Source of the DNA: Glaciozyma antarctica PI12
Taxonomy: Eukaryota > Basidiomycota > Microbotryomycetes > Kriegeriales > Camptobasidiaceae
Reading direction: 5' to 3'
DNA length: 36,391 nucleotides
Assembly (NCBI GenBank): GCA_002917775.1
Contig: KZ627155.1
Span: forward strand, 1,040,504 to 1,076,894
In this document: piece by piece, positions 30,302 to 36,391 of the stretch
Position numbering within the stretch: the first letter of the stretch is position 1
How the letters are laid out: every line of letters begins with the position of its first letter
The notes under the pieces: model-generated
The model's database searches: none
What the model was told of the DNA's origin: nothing
The model's input: the letters and a program-made list of their open reading frames with translations, nothing else
Program-made: the position numbers and the translations under genes

Positions 30302-30468
30302 GATTACTGACTAGTCGGCGCTGCTGGTAGAAGATGGGAAAGGAACAAGGCAGACCGAACCCGAGAGTCTCTACGCCTCCGCCCTCTCCAACTTCGCGAA
30401 AAAACCGAAGTCGACCATCGGCAGTTATCGCTCTCCCTCCCTTCTACACCTCCATCCTCTAGCCCACC
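30302..30468. promoter_or_regulatory. Bidirectional HSP10/HSP60 promoter with a heat-shock-element core
   Basis: 167 bp separate the two divergent chaperonin start codons. Bases 30393-30400 read TTCGCGAA, a perfect TTCnnGAA pair, followed six bases later by another GAA. This is a plausible, imperfect Hsf1 binding site. A pyrimidine-rich tract lies upstream of the HSP60 ATG. The HSE call is inference from the motif alone. Confidence 0.6.
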
Positions 30469-31025
30469 ATGCTCCGCACTCCTCTCAAGACCGCCCGCTC
30501 CGCCCTCCCCAGTAGCGGATCCCTCATCTCGAAGCGTTTCGCTCACAAGGAGATCCTCTTCTCGAACCAAGGTCGGCAAGCTCTCCTCGCTGGAGTCGAC
30601 ATCCTCGCCAAGGCCGTCTCTGTTACTCTTGGACCCAAGGGACGTAACGTTATCATCGAGCAGGCTTTCGGTGGACCCAAGGTGCGTTCAGGGAGCTGCT
30701 GCCGTCGTGGGTGCCGACGGACGAGGTGCTGACCTCCTCCCTTCAACTCCGCATCGGCCAGATCACCAAGGATGGAGTCACCGTCGCCAAGAGCATCACC
30801 CTCAAGGACAAGTTTGAGAACCTCGGAGCTCGGTAAGCTCTTCGTCCTGAGGCGGGGAGGCGGTGTGGAGCTAGCTGGACGAGTGGAGGAACCGGATCGA
30901 AGGAACGACGGAGCTGACTGAATCGCAGCCTGATCCAGGACGTCGCCAACCGTACCAACGAGGAGGCTGGAGATGGAACCACCACCGCCACCGTTCTCGC
31001 GCGCGCCATCTACTCGGAGGGAGTC

Positions 31026-31060
<35 letters not shown>

Positions 31061-32672
31061 TCGTCGTGGATCCCAGGCCGCCGTCGAGGCTGTCATCAAG
31101 TACCTCGAGGTCAACAAGCGTGTTATCACCACCTCTGAGGAGATCGCTCAGGTCGCCACCATCTCGGCGAACGGCGACAAGCACGTCGGAAACCTCATCG
31201 CGCAGGCGATGGAGAAGGTTGGCAAGGAGGGTGTGATCACGGTCAAGGTGCGTTCGTGCGAGCTACTGTAAGGTGGACTGGGAGCTAATGCATGTACGGC
31301 GCCTGCAGGAGGGCAAGACGATCGAGGACGAGATTGAGATCACCGAGGGAATGCGCTTCGACCGAGGCTACATCTCCCCCTACTTCATCACCGATGTCAA
31401 GTCGCAGCGCGTCGAGTTCGAGAAGCCTCTCATCCTCCTCTCGGAGAAGAAGATTTCGCTCATCCAGGACATCCTCCCCGCCCTCGAGGCCGCCGCCCAG
31501 GCTCGCCGCCCTCTCCTCATCATCGCTGAGGACATTGACGGAGAGGCTCTCGCCGCCTGCATCCTCAACAAGCTCCGTGGTCAGCTTCAAGTCGCCGCCG
31601 TCAAGGCGCCCGGATTCGGAGACAACCGCAAGAGCATCCTCGGCGACCTCGCCATCCTCACCGGCTCGACCGTCTTCACCGATGAGCTCGACATCAAGCT
31701 CGAGAAGGCTACTCCCGAGCTCCTCGGTTCCACTGGATCCGTCACCATCACCAAGGAGGACACCATCATCCTCAACGGAGCTGGAGAGAAGACGATGATC
31801 CAGGAGCGCTGCGAGCAGATCCGGTCCGCCGTGCGTTCCTCTTTCCCTATAGCGCGGGCGAGTCCGAGGGAGCTAACTACGTTCGCAAACAGATGACCGA
31901 CGCCACGACCTCTGATTACGACCGCACCAAGCTCCAGGAGCGCCTCGCCAAGCTCTCTGGCGGAGTCGCCGTTATCAAGGTTGGTGGCAGCAGCGAGGTC
32001 GAGGTCGGCGAGAAGAAGGACCGCTTCGACGACGCTCTCTGCGCGACCCGCGCCGCCGTCGAGTATGGTATCGTCCCCGGAGTATGAACCGCGAACCTCG
32101 AAGGCGTCCCAGATCCTCAAGGACGTCCCCTACGCCAACTTTGATCAGAGCCTCGGAATCGCCATCATCCGCGCGGCGCTTTCTCGCCCTATTCGCATTA
32201 TCGCGGAGAACGCTGGAGAGGAGGGATCGGTCGTCGTTGGAACGATCTTGGAGAAGTACGGCGACAAGTTCAACTTTGGTTTCGATGCTGCCAAGGGCGA
32301 GTACGTCGACATGGTCGCTGAGGGAATCATCGAGTGCGTTCGTTCCTTCTTCCTTGTCGAGTTGGCGCTGATCGTTTGCTCTTTACAGCCCTTACAAGGT
32401 CGTCAAGACTGCTCTCATTGACGCCTCCGGAGTTTCGTCGCTCCTCTTCACTTCCGAGGTACGCTTGCCTGGCTCTCCTCTTCCCGTATGACGCTGATGG
32501 CCCTTCCCTACTCAGGCATGCATCGTCGATGCTCCCGAAGAGAAGGGACCCCCCTGGAGGAGGAATGGGCGGAGGAGGAATGGGTGGCGTACGTTCTTCC
32601 GTCTCGCTCTACTCTCTGAATCCTCGCTAACGCTCTCGTGCGATACAGATGGGCGGAGGAATGGGCTTCTAA
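30469..32672 (+). CDS. HSP60: Mitochondrial chaperonin Hsp60 (GroEL family)
   Basis: Hsp60 folds imported proteins in the mitochondrial matrix. Eight exons: 30469-30681, 30762-30832, 30929-31247, 31309-31830, 31893-32333, 32389-32458, 32516-32588, 32649-32672. The leader is a basic presequence ([17 protein letters not shown]). GroEL motifs follow: [50 protein letters not shown] with the catalytic Asp, [33 protein letters not shown] and YEFGFDA-like [15 protein letters not shown], ending in the Gly-Gly-Met tail and GGGMGF. Two frame breaks: near 32085-32100, where the conserved GIVPGGGTALL is damaged, and at the C6 run 32552-32557 before the GGM tail. With strong conservation elsewhere these look like sequence errors. 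The start codon context is CCCACCATG. Confidence 0.93.
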
Positions 32673-33105
32673 AGCAACGTTCGCACATAACAAAATGCCG
32701 AAAGGCCCTCGCTGCCTGACTCGCTATACCCCCCGTTCTCGCATCGGTTGTCGGGACGGCAACAACCCTCTCGTAACCTTGTATACCATCTCATGATTTG
32801 AAAGGAAGAATAAGGAAATCACCCATCTCACTGGGAGCTTTGGGAGCGAGTGTCGCTGAGCCTCGCTTTGGATCTTGCTTTCGACGCGAGAGACTGGTTC
32901 TCGCAGAGCAGGCAGGCTAAGCATCGTGTACACCTGGGATATCGCCCGCCAATACTGGCGTCGCGAGCGAGGGAAAGAAGCAACTCAGATCCCGCATCGT
33001 CGGCGACGAGCGACGACTCCTTCGACGAGGTCGAAGGCGTTCATCTCTCTCCCTCCGCCCACACGCCTTCCGCAACTCGCAACCTCCGCACTAGAACCTG
33101 TACAA
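32673..33105. other. Intergenic stretch between HSP60 and the CUE1-like gene
   Basis: 433 bases with the HSP60 3' flank and the promoter of the next gene. No conserved open frame was recognised. Confidence 0.5.
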
Positions 33106-34083
33106 ATGGTGCGTCTCATCCACTCTCTCTCTGCTCCAGCCCCACCTAACGAGCCCAACCGGGGAACCAGGACGACGCCTTTGGCTGGATCGTAGCACTC
33201 GGCGTCTCGTTCGTCGTCTTCCGCTACTTCTTCGGTGCGCACCAGCCCATCCACCTCCCCCTCCGATCCAGCGACTGACTCTCCTCCCTCCACCCTCTCC
33301 CGCCCGCCCACCTCACACGTCCCCCTCCAGGTTCCTCCGATCCTACCGCCCCCCGTCCCCGGCGTATCGTCCCACAAGCATCTATAGACCAAGTAGCTTC
33401 CATGTTCCCGCATGTACCGCTTGCGGCGATTCGGTACGAGCTTGAGAGGACGGGCAGTGTGGAGGGGACTGTGGAGAGGTGCTTGAGGGATGGGAGGTTG
33501 CCTGAGGTGAGTTTCGTGTTGGCTGGGTTAGGTTGGGCTGGGAATTGAGAGGGATCGGGGATTGGGAGGGAACGAGGGAGGCGGGAGGCTCGGGGATCGG
33601 AGAGGGGACGAAGATGGCGTCGGAGAGAGGGACAGCACCTCGTACGGGAGCCACGTAGCGAGAGGCCAGCGCAGCCCACGAGTTATCGAACCTCAAGCTG
33701 ACACCCCCCTCCCCGTCTCAGCCCCCAGCAGGCTTCTTCATCGATCCCTCCCTCCCCTCCCGCCCCGCCGTCCCCGCCACCACCCTCGCCGCTCTCGCCG
33801 CCTCCCTCCCCCCCTTCTCCCAGCGGAACTCCCGCCTCTCTTATCGCACGAATGGGATTACAAGGCCGTACGGCGGAGAGTGGAGAGGGGAAGAAGGCGG
33901 TTTGGGAGATGAGTGCTGAGGGGAGAGAGAGGAGTTTGGTGGAGAGGAAGGCGAGGATGGTGTTGGAGGCTAGGAGGTGAGTTCTCTTGCCGTTTGTGTG
34001 AGTGAGGAGGGGGAAGCTGATGCGGGTTTGTGGGGGGCAGGAAGCTGTTGGAGAAGGAGAAGGCGAGGAAGGAGGCGGCTTAG
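33106..34083 (+). CDS. CUE1: CUE-domain ER membrane protein, Cue1-like
   Basis: Cue1 anchors and activates the ubiquitin-conjugating enzyme Ubc7 at the ER for ERAD. The ATG (33106-33108) is directly followed by a GTGCGT donor. After the intron the protein reads DDAFGWIVALGVSFVVFRYF, a single N-terminal membrane span. The CUE domain follows: QVASMFPHVPLAAIRYEL with the MFP motif, then ERTGSVEGTVERCLRDGRLP. After another intron (about 33508-33719) come PAGFFIDPSLPSRP, SLIARMGLQGR, WEMSAEGRERSLVERKARMV, then LEARRKLLEKEKARKEAA and a stop at 34081-34083. The C-terminal basic helix could be the Ubc7-binding region. The frame breaks at the C7 run near 33808; SLIARMGLQGR and all downstream sequence lie in the shifted frame. 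Cue1 identity is inferred from span-CUE-basic helix order and size. Confidence 0.8.
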
Positions 34084-34269
34084 GGATCTTGCAAGGATTG
34101 TACACTGCGAGAGACTGTGAGAGAAGAGGGAGCACAGCCTGACCAGCGGGATCGAACGGGACGAAGAGCAGGATCAAGCTCGCAGGAACAAGCTCGCTAG
34201 CGACTTTCAGAGACGCTCCTGAATGCTCTCGCACAAATAATTGCACCTCTCTTCCCTCCTCGTCGTACT

Positions 34270-35554
34270 CTAGATGATGTTCTTGGCAACGGCGTACTCC
34301 GCCTGCAGAAACAAAAGGCATCAGCATCGTCCCTCCAACTCCACACTCGAGAAAACGCACGTTGATGATCGAACTCGTCGCTGCGCCAATCGACACGTTG
34401 TTGACCAAGACGACAAACTTGATGTCCATGACGGGGCACGTCCTGACCCTGCCAACGCTCACTCCCGCTCCGTTCTGGAAGTAGCGATCCAACCTCGGCT
34501 GAGGGCGATCCGGCTCGTCGTGCACGAAAATGGCCTGCTCCGGCGCACTCGGGCATCCCAACTCCTGCGCCTCGCACCGGAAGTTCCTGAGCGCCTCGAC
34601 GACCTGTTCGGGGCTCGGCGGGGGGCGACGAGCGAATCGGACCGACGCGCACTCGGTGTGGCCGTCTAGGACGGGGACGCGGTTGCATGCTGCCGAGACG
34701 ACGAGGGGAGAGTCGGCGTGGAGGTCGAAAGAGGTTTGGTCGGAGGAAAGGCCGCCGAGAATCTTGGAGAGCTCCCACTCCATCTTCTCCTCTTCGCCAC
34801 CGATGAGAGGGACGATGTTGTCGAGGATGTCGAGGGAAGAGACGCCGGGGTAGCCTGCGCCCGAAATGGCCTGCATGGTGGTGACCATGACGGTCTCGAG
34901 GGGACCAAAGGCGGCTTCGAGTGCGTGGAGAGGGATGGAAAGGCCCGTGGTGGAGCAGTTGGCGTTGGTGACGATGAAGCCTTTTGAGAGGGGAGGAGAG
35001 TGGAGGGAGCGTTGGTGGGGGATGATGTTGAAGTGGGAAGGGTTGACGAGGGGGACAATGAGGGGGCAGGTGGGGTCGCGGCGGTAGTTGCCTGCGTTGC
35101 TGAAGACGGCCAGCTCAGCGACGCGGAACGCTTGCTCTGCGCACCCCAAGGCGTTAGCTCCTCCCTCCTTCTTGCGCACCCGTACGAACGTACCGATATC
35201 TCCAGCTACATCACTGTCCAACCCAGAGAAGACGATGTCGCAGCCCTCAAACTGGCTCGCGACGCACTCTCGGACGACAACGTCCGCGACCGCCTTGGGG
35301 ATAGGCGACGTCTGCTTCCACCGCACGGCGTTCTTGTACGCCTGTCCAGCAGAGCGGGAGGAGGCGCCGAGAGCGTGGATCTTGAAGTAGGGGTGCGCGG
35401 AGAGGAGGACGATGAACCTGCGGGTTGGGGAACGAACGAACGTGAGTCAAGGTGCTCCTGTGGGGCGGGCGGCGCAGGGGAAGCTCGCGCACCTTTGTCC
35501 GACCGTTCCAGTCGCTCCTAGGATGCCTACGTTGACTGAGCGTTGAGATGCCAT
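34270..35554 (-). CDS. HOM2: Aspartate-semialdehyde dehydrogenase
   Basis: Catalyses NADPH-dependent reduction of beta-aspartyl phosphate to aspartate semialdehyde, the branch point to threonine, methionine and isoleucine, and an enzyme absent from animals. Four exons on the minus strand (35554-35493, 35417-35194, 35136-34361, 34302-34270) give 364 aa in frame. The N-terminal nucleotide-binding motif is VNVGILGATGTVGQRF. GASSRSAG and DIVFSGLDSDVAGDIE follow; the active site Cys is in FIVTNANCSTTGLSIPL; then MQAISGAGYPGVSSLDI, NRVPVLDGHTECASVRF and SIGAATSSIINAEYAVAKN at the end. The domain layout is typical of fungal Hom2. Confidence 0.95.
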
Positions 35555-36122
35555 GCTGTGAGGAGGTGTAGGGGGAGGGAGAGAGGCGTGGCTGTCTTGG
35601 TGTTTTTTTGAGCGGCAAAGGTGGTGCAGTTTGCTTCTTCCTTTATCCCTCCGCACCTCAAGCTCCTGCTGATCTCTGCGAGCTGCTACGCGCCGCCGCT
35701 TTCTCGACGCCACACCGCGGCGGCGCCGGAGCGCTGGCAAGTTCTCTCCCTCGGAGGCGAAGGCTTCTGGCCTCTTGAACTCCTGCTTCTGCGAGTCGTT
35801 CTGCTTGCTTGCCGACTTGGTCGAGCTCGTTCGGCAAACCCACGACTTTCGCGTGCTGGTCGAAGTGGGAGGGCGGTCGGCGGAGGAAGCGGGAGCGAGA
35901 ACGACGACTCGGTGGTGGTGGTGCCGGAGGAGACACTGCGTTTAGCTGAGCCTCGATGTGGTGAGCGGCGACTGAGGGTGTTAGGGAAGCTTTGATGGAG
36001 CGCTATCGCTCTGCCGTCCTTCTGTCGGCTGTAAATCCCAGGTTCTTTCTCGCTAGAGTCCTCTCACTACAGGCGACCAACTGCTCCGCTCGCAAAAGAC
36101 CTGACTTGTTCGCAAGTAGCAG
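35555..36122. other. Stretch between HOM2 and the eS1 fragment, possible minus-strand exon
   Basis: This is the HOM2 promoter side and the DNA upstream of the eS1 exons. On the minus strand a frame from about 35936 to 35658 reads HFDQHAKVVGLPNELDQVGK and then QAERLAEAGVQEARSLRLRG, preceded by an acceptor-like CAGCTAAACGCAG. It could be the last exon of an unknown gene, but support is thin. On the plus strand the N-terminal exons expected for eS1 are absent. Branch-site and acceptor signals for an eS1 intron (CTGAC at 36111, CAG at 36120-36122) are present. Confidence 0.4.
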
Positions 36123-36366
36123 ACCTTGATCGAGGCTCACGTCGACGTCAAGACCACCGACGGCTACGCCTCTTTGCCATCGGCTTCACCAAGAAGCGCC
36201 CCAACCAGGTCAAGAAGACGACCTACGCCAAGGCTGCTCAGATCCGCGAGATCCGCAAGAAGGTGTGTAGCTCGTGTGCGGTTGGAGTGAGGGATGGGAG
36301 CTGATGGTGTGTGTGCAGATGTTCGAGATCATGATCCGTGAGGCTACCAGCTGCGACCTCAAGCAG
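36123..36366 (+). CDS. RPS1: Ribosomal protein eS1 (Rps1/Rps3a), internal exons only
   Basis: A 40S subunit protein. Two exons are seen: 36123-36262 with [34 protein letters not shown] and [12 protein letters not shown], and 36319-36366 with [16 protein letters not shown], ending at a GTGAGC donor near the window end. The intron between them is intact, so this is not a retrocopy. Two oddities: the frame breaks near 36167 (about one base off, between KTTDGY and RLF), and the roughly 110-residue conserved N-terminal half is not found upstream, where HOM2 begins instead. Either the gene was truncated by rearrangement or the contig is misjoined here. The 3' part runs off the window. Confidence 0.85.
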
Positions 36367-36391
36367 GTGAGCTCCGTTCGCTCAGGATCTG

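Noticed and set aside
36085-36118. Possible sixth copy of the intron repeat upstream of the eS1 exon (TGCTCCGCTCGC ... TTCGCAAG)
   Set aside because: The match is only about ten bases, would be antisense to eS1, and lacks any GCCGCAGG end; GC-rich chance similarity is sufficient.

Overview
The window looks like nuclear DNA of a GC-rich, intron-dense basidiomycete yeast, most likely a red yeast of the Microbotryomycetes (Rhodotorula/Rhodosporidium/Sporobolomyces kin). The reasons are compact gene spacing, mostly 45-70 nt introns with GTGCGT-type donors and CTGAC/CTAAC branch sites, and proteins of fungal type (SAM-RA-kinase Ste11, Slc1, Hom2, Cue1, the Gid subunit Rmd5). This placement is inferred from sequence character; no phylogeny was run.

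Layout. 1-4278 is gene-poor: a C-terminal coding fragment (751-1247), an unrecognised two-exon gene (1571-2195) and about 2 kb of lower-GC DNA with short repeats. Then follow a tRNA-Leu(AAG) with intron (4279-4370), PYM1 (+), NIP7 (-), PRE5 (+, proteasome alpha6), an L-type ER lectin (+), SLC1 (-), GPATCH11 (+), an aldehyde dehydrogenase (+), IES6 (-), a SAM methyltransferase (+), RMD5 (-), STE11 (+), EMW1/TTC27 (-), HSP10 (-), HSP60 (+), a CUE1-like gene (+), HOM2 (-) and a 5'-truncated ribosomal protein eS1 fragment (+). Nearly all are housekeeping genes. Five pairs share short head-to-head promoters of 123-239 bp, including HSP10/HSP60, the two halves of the mitochondrial chaperonin.

The most unusual signal is a family of GC-rich repeats confined to five abnormally long introns (234-636 nt), in NIP7, PRE5, SLC1, IES6 and the methyltransferase gene. 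Every copy lies in the same orientation relative to its host gene's transcription, although the hosts lie on both strands, and every copy begins about 20-45 nt after a GTGAGT donor. This is what an introner-like or intron-propagating element would look like.

Two further patterns stand out. Start codons are often split by, or directly followed by, an intron (NIP7 A|TG, IES6 AT|G, HSP10 ATG|, CUE1-like ATG|). Many otherwise well-conserved genes carry frame breaks, several at C-homopolymers, which with the N runs points to a draft sequence with indel errors rather than to pseudogenes. Exon coordinates come from reading splice signals together with conserved protein sequence.
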